A stretch of DNA of 64,000 nt from Owenweeksia hongkongensis DSM 17368 (GTDB lineage Bacteria > Bacteroidota > Bacteroidia > Flavobacteriales > Schleiferiaceae): the NCBI RefSeq assembly GCF_000236705.1, contig NC_016599.1:1054001-1118000 (forward strand), written 5' to 3'. Below the pieces are notes generated by a model. It was not told the DNA's origin, searched no databases, and saw only the letters and a program-made list of their open reading frames with translations. Made by a program: the position numbers and the translations under genes. Of this stretch, positions 35,467-43,479 are shown piece after piece; position 1 is the stretch's first letter; each line of letters starts with the position of its first letter.

Positions 35467-36813
35467 ATGGCACAAGTTGAACTGATAATGCCCAAGATGG
35501 GCGAAAGTGTAGCAGAAGCTACTATCATAAAATGGCTAAAAGAAGAAGGTGACACCATTGACATGGAAGAGTCTGTTCTTGAAATCGCTACCGATAAAGT
35601 AGACAGCGAAGTGCCTTCTCCTACTGAAGGAGTCCTTTTGAAAAAACTTTTTGGTGAAGATGATGTAGTAAAGGTTGGTGATCCAATCGCTATTATCGAA
35701 ACCGAAGGTGGTGCTAGCGAAAATGGTGCTGCTCCGGCTGCCGAAACCAAAACTGAAGCTCCAAAAAGCGAGCCTGCTGTAGCTGAAGTTCAGCAAATGG
35801 TAACTGCTGCTCAAGAGCAAACAGAAGATATTCCTCGCAATTCTAACGGTCGTTTTTACTCACCACTCGTTCGCAATATTGCAAAAGAAGAAGGTGTAGC
35901 CGTTAGCGAACTTGACTCAATAGAAGGTAGCGGTGCCGAAGGTCGCGTTACTAAAAAAGATGTTCTTAGCTATATAGAAAACCGTGGTTCAGGTGCTCCA
36001 GCATCGGCTCCGGCCCCAAGTGCTGCTCCGGCTGCTAAGCCTGCTGCACAGCCACAAGCTGCTGCAAAACCAGCTCCTCAGGCCGCTCCTGTTTCTATTG
36101 GTGCTGACGATGAAATCATTGAGATGGATCGTATGCGCAAGAAGATTGCCGATCACATGGTAATGTCTAAGAGCACTTCTCCGCACGTAACTTCTTTTGT
36201 AGAAGCTGACGTAACCAACATTTGGAACTGGAGAAAGAAAGTGAAAGGCGAATTCATGAAGCGCGAAGGCGAAAACATCACCTTCACTCCTATTTTCATC
36301 GAAGCTATTGTAAAAGCTATTAAGGATTTCCCAATGATCAATGTTTCTGTAGATGGAAACAATATCATTAAGAAAAAGCATATCAATATAGGTATGGCCG
36401 CTGCTCTGCCAAGTGGAAACCTTATCGTTCCTGTTATTCACGATGCAGATCAGTTGAACCTTGTTGGCCTTACCAAAAAGGTAAATGACTTGGCTAACCG
36501 TGCACGTAACAACGCACTTAAGCCAGATGATATTCAAGGTGGAACATATACTGTAACCAACGTAGGTACTTTTGGTAATGTATTGGGTACGCCAATCATC
36601 AACCAGCCACAAGTAGCTATTATGGCCACTGGTAGTATTAATAAAAAACCAGCAGTGATTGAAACTCCAGAAGGAGACTTCATCGGTATTAGATATAAAA
36701 TGTTCTTGTCACACTCTTACGACCACCGTGTGGTTGATGGAGCCCTTGGCGGAATGTTTGTAAAAAGAGTAGCTGATTACTTAGAAGCTTTCGATCCGAA
36801 TCGCGATTTCTAA
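35467..36813 (+). CDS. 2-oxo acid dehydrogenase E2 (dihydrolipoamide acyltransferase)
   Basis: A 448-aa E2 component. It has one lipoyl domain (about 1-78) with the lipoylated Lys44 in ATDKVDSE, an Ala/Pro-rich linker, an E1/E3-binding domain (about 136-172; SPLVRNIAKEEGVAV), a second Ala/Pro linker, and a C-terminal acyltransferase domain with DHRVVDGALGG (His420, Asp424). Overall sequence is closest in style to branched-chain oxoacid or pyruvate E2; which one cannot be decided here because no E1 gene is adjacent. It has its own promoter and terminator. Confidence 0.92.
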   Translation: MAQVELIMPKMGESVAEATIIKWLKEEGDTIDMEESVLEIATDKVDSEVPSPTEGVLLKKLFGEDDVVKVGDPIAIIETEGGASENGAAPAAETKTEAPKSEPAVAEVQQMVTAAQEQTEDIPRNSNGRFYSPLVRNIAKEEGVAVSELDSIEGSGAEGRVTKKDVLSYIENRGSGAPASAPAPSAAPAAKPAAQPQAAAKPAPQAAPVSIGADDEIIEMDRMRKKIADHMVMSKSTSPHVTSFVEADVTNIWNWRKKVKGEFMKREGENITFTPIFIEAIVKAIKDFPMINVSVDGNNIIKKKHINIGMAAALPSGNLIVPVIHDADQLNLVGLTKKVNDLANRARNNALKPDDIQGGTYTVTNVGTFGNVLGTPIINQPQVAIMATGSINKKPAVIETPEGDFIGIRYKMFLSHSYDHRVVDGALGGMFVKRVADYLEAFDPNRDF

Positions 36814-36856
36814 AGAGAAGTTATTTCTTACAAAAACTTATATTGCACAACCTTAT

Positions 36857-36885
36857 TCATCCCGCCTCGAGCGGGATGATTTTTA
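36857..36885 (+). terminator. Terminator after the E2 gene
   Basis: TCATCCCGC and GCGGGATGA form a 9-bp stem with a CTCGA loop, followed by TTTTTAT, 44 bases after the stop. Confidence 0.8.
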
Positions 36886-36906
36886 TAAACCCATTACATT
36901 CCCATC

Positions 36907-37674
36907 ATGGAACTTAAATTAAAACGCCCCATCTGCTTTTTTGACCTCGAAACCACCGGAGTAAATGTGGTTACCGACAGAATTGTAGAAGTTGGTGTAC
37001 TCAAAATATTCCCAAACGGAAATAAAGAAAGTAAGACTTGGTTGGTAAACCCGGAACGTCCAATTCCGGCAGAAACATCAGCAATTCACGGTATCACTGA
37101 CGAGAAAGTAGCCAACGAACCAACCTTTAAGGAATTGGCGCATCGTGTGCACGACATGATTAAGGATTCTGATTTGGGTGGCTACAACTCCAATAAGTTT
37201 GACATCCCCATGATTGCTGAAGAGTTTCTTCGCGCAGGAATTGACTTTGACCTTAGCAAGCGCAGAGCTGTTGACGTTCAAAACATCTTTCACAAAAAAG
37301 AGCAACGTACGCTAAGTGCTGCTTATAAGTTTTACTGTGGTAAAGATTTGACTGATGCGCATACCGCTGAAGCGGATACTTTGGCAACATATGAAATCCT
37401 GAAAGCTCAGCTTGATCGTTATGACGATTTGGAAAATGACATAGAAATGCTGGCTGACTTTAGCAACCGTTTTAGAGCGGTAGACTTTGCCGGTTTTATT
37501 ATCCTTAATGAAGATGATGTGGCCTGTTTTAGTTTTGGTAAATACAGAAACCGCCCGGTGGCAGAAGTATTTGATGAAAACCCTGGCTACTACGGCTGGA
37601 TGCAAAATGCAGATTTTCCGCTTTATACTAAAAAGGTATTAACTGAAATCAAACTGAGTAAGCTGCAGTCATGA
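36907..37674 (+). CDS. DnaQ-type 3'-5' exonuclease (DEDDh)
   Basis: A 255-aa protein with a DEDDh exonuclease domain: motif I FFDLETTGVN (Asp13, Glu15), HGITDEKVANEPTF, motif II GGYNSNKFDIPM, and motif III with DAHTAEADTLAT (His, Asp). The last 85 residues carry a short segment (SFGKYRNRPVAEVFDENPGYYGWM) also found at the end of several Bacteroidota exonucleases, a probable DNA-binding module. It may act in proofreading or repair; it is not the DNA polymerase III subunit by context. The next gene overlaps its stop by 4 bases (ATGA). Confidence 0.88.
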   Translation: MELKLKRPICFFDLETTGVNVVTDRIVEVGVLKIFPNGNKESKTWLVNPERPIPAETSAIHGITDEKVANEPTFKELAHRVHDMIKDSDLGGYNSNKFDIPMIAEEFLRAGIDFDLSKRRAVDVQNIFHKKEQRTLSAAYKFYCGKDLTDAHTAEADTLATYEILKAQLDRYDDLENDIEMLADFSNRFRAVDFAGFIILNEDDVACFSFGKYRNRPVAEVFDENPGYYGWMQNADFPLYTKKVLTEIKLSKLQS

Positions 37675-38282
37675 AGATAATTTGTGTAGGCCGTAATTAC
37701 GCAGATCACGCCAAGGAACTAAAAAATGAAGTGCCCACCGAGCCCGTCATTTTTATGAAACCCGAAACGGCCATTCTGCCAAAGCGCAATCCTTTCTTTA
37801 TCCCAGACTTTACCAACGATGTGCATTATGAAGCTGAATTGGTGGTTCGCATCAATAAGATTGGTAAAAACATACAGGAAAAATTTGCTTATAAATATTA
37901 TGATGAAGTTACTCTTGGTATTGATTTTACCGCAAGGGATCTTCAGCAAAAGCTAAAGGAAAAAGGACTGCCCTGGGAAAAAGCAAAAGCCTTTGATGGA
38001 TCTGCCGCTGTTGGCAAATTTGTAAAGCTTAGCGATGTAGGTGATTTAAATCAAGCAGAATTTACGCTAGATAAGAATGAAATCCGCTGCCAAACAGGCT
38101 ATCCAAAGGACATGATTTTTCCGATAAATAAATTGATTGAATACGTGTCTCAATACTTTACACTCAAGATTGGCGACTTAATCTTTACAGGCACCCCTGC
38201 TGGTGTGGGCGCAGTTGCCAAAGATGATACTTTGCAATTGATGCTCAATAATCAAACGTTGCTAAAACTAAACGTTAAATAA
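37671..38282 (+). CDS. Fumarylacetoacetate hydrolase (FAH) family protein
   Basis: A 203-aa cytosolic metal-dependent hydrolase or decarboxylase. It opens with the family phrase IICVGRNYADHAKEL and carries FMKPETAIL, the metal-ligand segment HYEAELVVRI, GIDFTARDLQ, and the C-terminal GDLIFTGTPAGVG. Small FAH proteins act as acylpyruvate hydrolases or oxaloacetate decarboxylases; which applies cannot be told. It is translationally coupled to the exonuclease gene. Confidence 0.9.
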   Translation: MKIICVGRNYADHAKELKNEVPTEPVIFMKPETAILPKRNPFFIPDFTNDVHYEAELVVRINKIGKNIQEKFAYKYYDEVTLGIDFTARDLQQKLKEKGLPWEKAKAFDGSAAVGKFVKLSDVGDLNQAEFTLDKNEIRCQTGYPKDMIFPINKLIEYVSQYFTLKIGDLIFTGTPAGVGAVAKDDTLQLMLNNQTLLKLNVK

Positions 38283-38310
38283 CAACAACGCGCTATTAAT
38301 AAATAGTGTG

Positions 38311-38339
38311 TTGCCAATTGCTATGACTTTTTATCTTTG
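38311..38339 (+). promoter_or_regulatory. Promoter of the 1638-aa T9SS protein gene
   Basis: TTG (38311-38313), 18 bases and TATCTTTG (38332-38339) form a full Bacteroidota promoter 41 bases before the ATG at 38381. This is among the best matches in the window. Confidence 0.65.
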
Positions 38340-38380
38340 TGGGTCTAGCGTAGTTTATAATTCAATTTAATTTCACCGAT

Positions 38381-41300
38381 ATGAGGAAGTTCTTACTCCT
38401 TTTTTCCATTTCCCTTTTTGCATTTGCTGCTTCAGCGCAAAAAGATACACTGTACTTTAACTCCTTTGAAAACATACCTACGGATAGTAGTGATGCGCAA
38501 GTTACTCAGGGTGTTTCTATTGCAGGAACTCAAGGTACACCTCCCAAATGGGCTGTCATTGACACCTTTGGTTATAACAGCAATAACTCTTACCATGTAA
38601 AAGGAAAGCTTGCAGGGCACACTGTGCATATGCAAACCGATACAATTGATGCTACTGGTAAACCTTATATCAGCTTTAGCTTTTGGAATATCGCGAAACT
38701 TTATTCTACCAATCAAGCCTCTTTAGACTATACCATCGATGGTGGACAAACATGGGCTAACATTCCTCTAGCAACCACATATCAGGGTGCTTCCCCTAAC
38801 TATCAAACTCTTGGATACTTTAATCAGGTTTCATATGCTAACTTGAATGATATATGGAAAGGTGACCCCGTAAATGGAGATCCTTACGCTACTCCATTGC
38901 CAAGCTGGTGGCAAAAAGAAACCTATGACCTTTCTGATGTTTTATCAGACATTGCGAATAATATAGGCTACGATAGTATTATGATTAGGTTTAAAGTAGG
39001 CTTCCTTTTCCCTATTAATATAAACACCACAAATTATGCATCTGGTTGGTTTGTAGATGATATTCTTGTAACTGGAGCTCCATGTGAGCTCAACCCTCCT
39101 AAAATTAATTTTGCTTTTTCTCCACAAGGTGTACCTGGTGGCCCAAGCTGTTTTGCCCCCAACCCAGAAGGTGGACAAACGGAACTTGTCTCAACAAACT
39201 ATCCTGTAGCTGCTAGGGTTACTGATGCTGCTAAATCCTATGATACAGGAGTAGATAGTGTATATGTAGTTTACAAAGTAAATGGAGGAACGCTTGATAC
39301 ATTTGGTTTAGACCTGATAAACAGTACAAATGGGGAATATCGTGGCTTTTTTAACTCACTTGCTGTGGGTGACAATGTAGATTGGTATATGATGGCTTAT
39401 GATAAGAGCTGCCCACCTAACGAAACTCGTATGCCAGATATTACTTACAATGGAAATGGTTTTTACAACTTCTTTATAGAAAAAGGTCTACCTGGTAAGT
39501 GCGGTGCACCAAGTTGTAACATTGCTCCGGACGTAATTAGAACCTTCCCTTGGACTGAAAATTTTGATGGTCCAAATTGGGTAATCGGTGCTGGAGGAAA
39601 TGATAAAGGAACTACTCCTAACATTTATTGGAATAGAAACTATCAAGGAAACTCTACTCCGCCCAATGTTTTTGGATGGACAGTAGGCGCAGGAGGAACA
39701 CCTTCTCAATATACAGGCCCAAGTGCAGACCATACGACTGGTGGCCCTGCTGGTAAATATATGTATGTAGAAACAGATGGAACCATTCAAGGTGGTGCCC
39801 CTGCTCTATTCACCACTCCTTGTATTGATCTCACTAATCAAACTGGTTGCTTAGGATTTGAGTTTTACTATCACATGTTCGGTTCAGACATAGGTGAATT
39901 ATTGGTTGATATTGATACTGGTCAGGGTATTGTTTCTATACCAGCTGATAGAGTAACTGGTTATAAAATCCTCAAAGATGAACAGCAAAACTCATCTACA
40001 GCAGCATGGAAACGTGCCGTATTTTCTCTTAATGATTTTGTTGGAAAGTATATTACAGTACGATTTAGAGTAAGACCAACCGGAGGATCATACCCATTAA
40101 AAAGAGGTGATTTAGCCATCGATGATTTAAGCATCTTTACTCCAAACCCGGTAGATGTAGAAGTTCTTGCCAATCCAGAGCCTAAAAATGGATATTGTGA
40201 TTTTGCTGGTCAACCTGTAGATATCGTTATTAGAAATAATGGATGTGACTCGCTTAGTTCGGTACCTGTACGTTATAAGCTTAGCTCTAGCGCTACTGTA
40301 TACCAAGAAACCGCAACTCTTAGTCCTGCTCTACAATTAGGAGACACCGCAACATATACGTTTACTAACTTATTCCCTACCATTGCTCCCGGGTCGCATC
40401 AGGTTACAGCTTGGTCTGCTGCAGTCGGTGATGCTGATAATGATAATGATACTGCTATGGGTGATCAATTGCTGTATGAATTACCCATAACTACTTTCCC
40501 ATTCATTGAAAACTTTGAGAACGGTACCGTAGGTACTCAAAATCTAGGTAATAATAACTGGCACTTTGACGATGGCCTTAATACCAACTTTAAGTGGCAG
40601 GTGGATGAAGAAATGACTACTGAAAGAGCTACAGGTCCATATAGTGGATACCACTTTGAAGGTAAATACCTATATGCGGAATCTAATGGTACTTCTGGTG
40701 GATTAAGCACTTTTTTACGTACTCTTTGCCTTGATTTAAGCACGATGGGTACAGGCCACAATGCTGTCTTAGATTTTTATTACCACATGTATGGTGCTGA
40801 CATTGACAAACTACAAATACAGGTTTCTGAAGGAGATGAGCCTATTGACGTTTGGACCACCGTAAGTACAATTAATGGTGCTGGCCAGCAATCTAAAGAG
40901 TTAGATAATTGGAAACTACATAGAGTGGATTTGAGCAGTTACTCTGGTAGTATCAAAATTCGATTTGCCGCTATTAGAAAGGGAGCCGGAAACAAAACCA
41001 ACCTTGCCATTGATAAAATCATGATTTATGATAGAGATGCTAATGATGCTGGCGGTTTTGCTATTATTAACCCAGGGGCTAGAGGTGCAGTTGCAGGACC
41101 TTCAGGTACTTCTGATCCTCAGGTAAGTATTGCCAACTTTGGAAATACAACTCTTAACACCTGTACGGTTAATTTTAGAATTACTCCACTTTGTGGCAAT
41201 AGCGCCCCTACTACCTATCAATATTATTATAATGGGCCAAGCATTGCGCAAGGAACTGTGAAGACCGTGGATATGTCAAGCGCAGGAGTTGTATATCCAA

Positions 41301-43297
41301 TTGGAGAGTTTGAGGCGTGTGTATTTGTTACATCACCAAATGGCTCTGCTGACAACATTGCTTTTAATGACACTATCTGTCGCAATATAATTGGTGGAAA
41401 CAATAGATATGATATTGCTTGGTTTACCGACTTTGACACCTGTGATTATGACGATAAAGGTTTTTCACCTCAAAACTCAGGATTTTGGCAATGGGAAAAA
41501 GGCAAGCCCAGCCTAGCTACTTCAGGTCTTATTACTGACGACCGTACAGGTGGTGGTAATGCTTGGGTTACTAATCTAGAAGGCGACTTCTTGGTAGGAA
41601 CCAAAGAATGGTTGAGAACACCTGTTTATGAAGAGTTTGATACAGTAGTTAATGCTAAGCTAAATTTCTACATGAACTTGAATTTTGGTTCCAATGGTGG
41701 TACTGGCGGTACAAATTATAATGTAGCTGCTACCTGTTACTACTTCAACCAAGGATGGCAAATTCTTGGAGAAAACACTATTGCTGCCAACTTAGGTAAA
41801 AACTGGTATGGTGGTGCTAATGGACAGCCTTCCATTAATCTCTTGAATGGTGGCCCGGGGTGGACTGGAGGTACTGGAGATGGTACTTGGATAGAAACTG
41901 AATACCCATTGAACCAATTCAATTTGGACTCCAATGCAGCACTTACCCTTCGTTTTGAGTTTACGTCAGATCCAGGCATGCAGCAAAGTGCCGCACGTGG
42001 TGGTATGGGTATAGATGATTTTCAGATTATTATTCCTGAACAAAATAGTGTATCACCTACTAAAGTGACAACCCTAAGCCCACTGCCCCTCCCTGGTTTT
42101 GATCAACAACTACGTATTTCTGTGAAAAATACCGCGGAAAAAGTAATTGACTCTTTTCAAGTATATGTTGAAGTTGATAATGTTCCATTGGGACCAATCC
42201 ATTGGGTTCAATGTGGTAAATTAGGTAAAGATCAAACTTACAGATGGACCTATAAGTACCCTTGGCTAGGGGCTAGTGTAACTTCTGGCCCTCACAATGT
42301 ATGTGTATATACTTCTCGCCCAGACAATAAGCCAGATCAAAAGCCTTATGACGATACACTTTGTGACAATATTCCAGTAATGCTTGAACTAGACTTTACA
42401 GCTACAGGGCAAGATGAGTATTGTGAAGACTTTGAATCGGCAACTACATTCCAATGGCTACACAAGGATGCAATAGATTTGTTTGACAAGGATGAATGTT
42501 GGGAAAAAGGCCCTCCTAGCCAGATCACAGCACATAGCGGGGCTAATGCTTGGGCAGTTACTGACACATTTAAAGATTCACATACAGGAAAATTTGGATA
42601 TGATAACCTTGAACAAGCGGCACTTTTCACACCTGTGTTTGAGGTGGATAGTGGAATTCAGTACAAGTTGGAATTCTATCACTGGATGCAATCTGAGAAA
42701 TACCACGATGGTGGTAATGTAGAATACTCATTTGATGGAGGTATTTCTTGGTACCCGATTGGCTACAGACAAAAAGGAGTAAACACTTGGTATAATACAG
42801 ATTTTGTTACTGCACTTGATCAAATTCGTGGAGGATGGACTGATACTACTTCAGGGTGGCAAAATGCAATTCAAAGAATCGTTTTCCAGGATCATGGAAA
42901 AGTAATCCTTCGTTTCCGTTTTGGTTCTGATTATGATCTAACAGGCAAAGGTTGGGTAATAGATGACTTTTGCTGGACTAAGGATACATCAAGCGCTAAG
43001 CCTAATGTAATTATTGGCGAAGATGAGTATCAGTTACCCGTTGAAGCTATTGTTGGTGATATGGTTCCAAACCCAGCTACCGACTACTCAGATTTGAGTT
43101 TCATATTCCCTACTCCGCAGGATGTAGAGATTAGAGTTTACAATATTGTAGGTCAGCTGATGGAAAGTAGAAGTGCTTCGTTCGGTGAAGGTGTCAACAG
43201 AGTATCGTTTAGCACTGTTGACTGGAGCGCAGGAGTCTACTTTGTAAACTTTGAATATGGAGGTAAACTTGTAACACGAAAACTTGTGGTTAAGTAA
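38381..43297 (+). CDS. Large T9SS type A surface protein with MAM-like modules
   Basis: A 1638-aa exported protein. A signal peptide (to about residue 19, ending FAASAQ) is followed by repeated modules of about 150-200 aa that resemble MAM/choice-of-anchor beta domains: FPWTENFDG...YHMFGSDIGELLVDI and FPFIENFENG...YHMYGADIDKLQIQV are two clear copies, and at least three other copies have WVIDDF-like cores. CARDB-like stretches separate them. The last 80 residues are a T9SS type A sorting domain (PNPATDYSDL, YNIVGQLMESR, ending KLVTRKLVVK). It probably sits on the cell surface in adhesion or matrix binding, which is inference. It is a single-gene unit. Confidence 0.9.
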   Translation: MRKFLLLFSISLFAFAASAQKDTLYFNSFENIPTDSSDAQVTQGVSIAGTQGTPPKWAVIDTFGYNSNNSYHVKGKLAGHTVHMQTDTIDATGKPYISFSFWNIAKLYSTNQASLDYTIDGGQTWANIPLATTYQGASPNYQTLGYFNQVSYANLNDIWKGDPVNGDPYATPLPSWWQKETYDLSDVLSDIANNIGYDSIMIRFKVGFLFPININTTNYASGWFVDDILVTGAPCELNPPKINFAFSPQGVPGGPSCFAPNPEGGQTELVSTNYPVAARVTDAAKSYDTGVDSVYVVYKVNGGTLDTFGLDLINSTNGEYRGFFNSLAVGDNVDWYMMAYDKSCPPNETRMPDITYNGNGFYNFFIEKGLPGKCGAPSCNIAPDVIRTFPWTENFDGPNWVIGAGGNDKGTTPNIYWNRNYQGNSTPPNVFGWTVGAGGTPSQYTGPSADHTTGGPAGKYMYVETDGTIQGGAPALFTTPCIDLTNQTGCLGFEFYYHMFGSDIGELLVDIDTGQGIVSIPADRVTGYKILKDEQQNSSTAAWKRAVFSLNDFVGKYITVRFRVRPTGGSYPLKRGDLAIDDLSIFTPNPVDVEVLANPEPKNGYCDFAGQPVDIVIRNNGCDSLSSVPVRYKLSSSATVYQETATLSPALQLGDTATYTFTNLFPTIAPGSHQVTAWSAAVGDADNDNDTAMGDQLLYELPITTFPFIENFENGTVGTQNLGNNNWHFDDGLNTNFKWQVDEEMTTERATGPYSGYHFEGKYLYAESNGTSGGLSTFLRTLCLDLSTMGTGHNAVLDFYYHMYGADIDKLQIQVSEGDEPIDVWTTVSTINGAGQQSKELDNWKLHRVDLSSYSGSIKIRFAAIRKGAGNKTNLAIDKIMIYDRDANDAGGFAIINPGARGAVAGPSGTSDPQVSIANFGNTTLNTCTVNFRITPLCGNSAPTTYQYYYNGPSIAQGTVKTVDMSSAGVVYPIGEFEACVFVTSPNGSADNIAFNDTICRNIIGGNNRYDIAWFTDFDTCDYDDKGFSPQNSGFWQWEKGKPSLATSGLITDDRTGGGNAWVTNLEGDFLVGTKEWLRTPVYEEFDTVVNAKLNFYMNLNFGSNGGTGGTNYNVAATCYYFNQGWQILGENTIAANLGKNWYGGANGQPSINLLNGGPGWTGGTGDGTWIETEYPLNQFNLDSNAALTLRFEFTSDPGMQQSAARGGMGIDDFQIIIPEQNSVSPTKVTTLSPLPLPGFDQQLRISVKNTAEKVIDSFQVYVEVDNVPLGPIHWVQCGKLGKDQTYRWTYKYPWLGASVTSGPHNVCVYTSRPDNKPDQKPYDDTLCDNIPVMLELDFTATGQDEYCEDFESATTFQWLHKDAIDLFDKDECWEKGPPSQITAHSGANAWAVTDTFKDSHTGKFGYDNLEQAALFTPVFEVDSGIQYKLEFYHWMQSEKYHDGGNVEYSFDGGISWYPIGYRQKGVNTWYNTDFVTALDQIRGGWTDTTSGWQNAIQRIVFQDHGKVILRFRFGSDYDLTGKGWVIDDFCWTKDTSSAKPNVIIGEDEYQLPVEAIVGDMVPNPATDYSDLSFIFPTPQDVEIRVYNIVGQLMESRSASFGEGVNRVSFSTVDWSAGVYFVNFEYGGKLVTRKLVVK

Positions 43298-43325
43298 GCT
43301 TCTCCTCTCTTTATAATACATCAGA

Positions 43326-43366
43326 AGGCCCCGCTCGAAATTTTCGAAGCGGGGCTTTCTCTTTTT
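43326..43366 (+). terminator. Terminator of the 1638-aa protein gene
   Basis: GCCCCGC (43328-43334) and GCGGGGC (43349-43355) with an inner TCGAAATTTTCGA palindrome are followed by TTTCTCTTTTTT, 30 bases after the stop. Confidence 0.85.
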
Positions 43367-43374
43367 TAACTTCC

Positions 43375-43456
43375 GTCAAAATTTCAGTTGACTTCAAAAT
43401 ATTATGTCAAATTGACTGCGCAAGGAGCCTTATTTACAATTGGAACTAAAATTGAC
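43375..43456. promoter_or_regulatory. Repeated GTCAA/TTGAC sites upstream of clpB
   Basis: GTCAA-N8-TTGAC (43375-43392), GTCAA-A-TTGAC (43406-43416) and one more TTGAC (43452-43456) lie in the 110 bases before clpB. Two inverted pairs plus a half site suggest an operator for a dimeric regulator. No TAnnTTTG element is present here, which fits use of a different control for a heat-shock gene. Confidence 0.4.
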
Positions 43457-43479
43457 ACTAGCATTTTAAAATTGAACAA

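Noticed and set aside
35989-36612. 207-codon minus-strand frame inside the E2 gene
   Set aside because: It lies opposite a clear E2 coding frame and has His/Cys/Trp/Ser-rich composition typical of a reversed gene.
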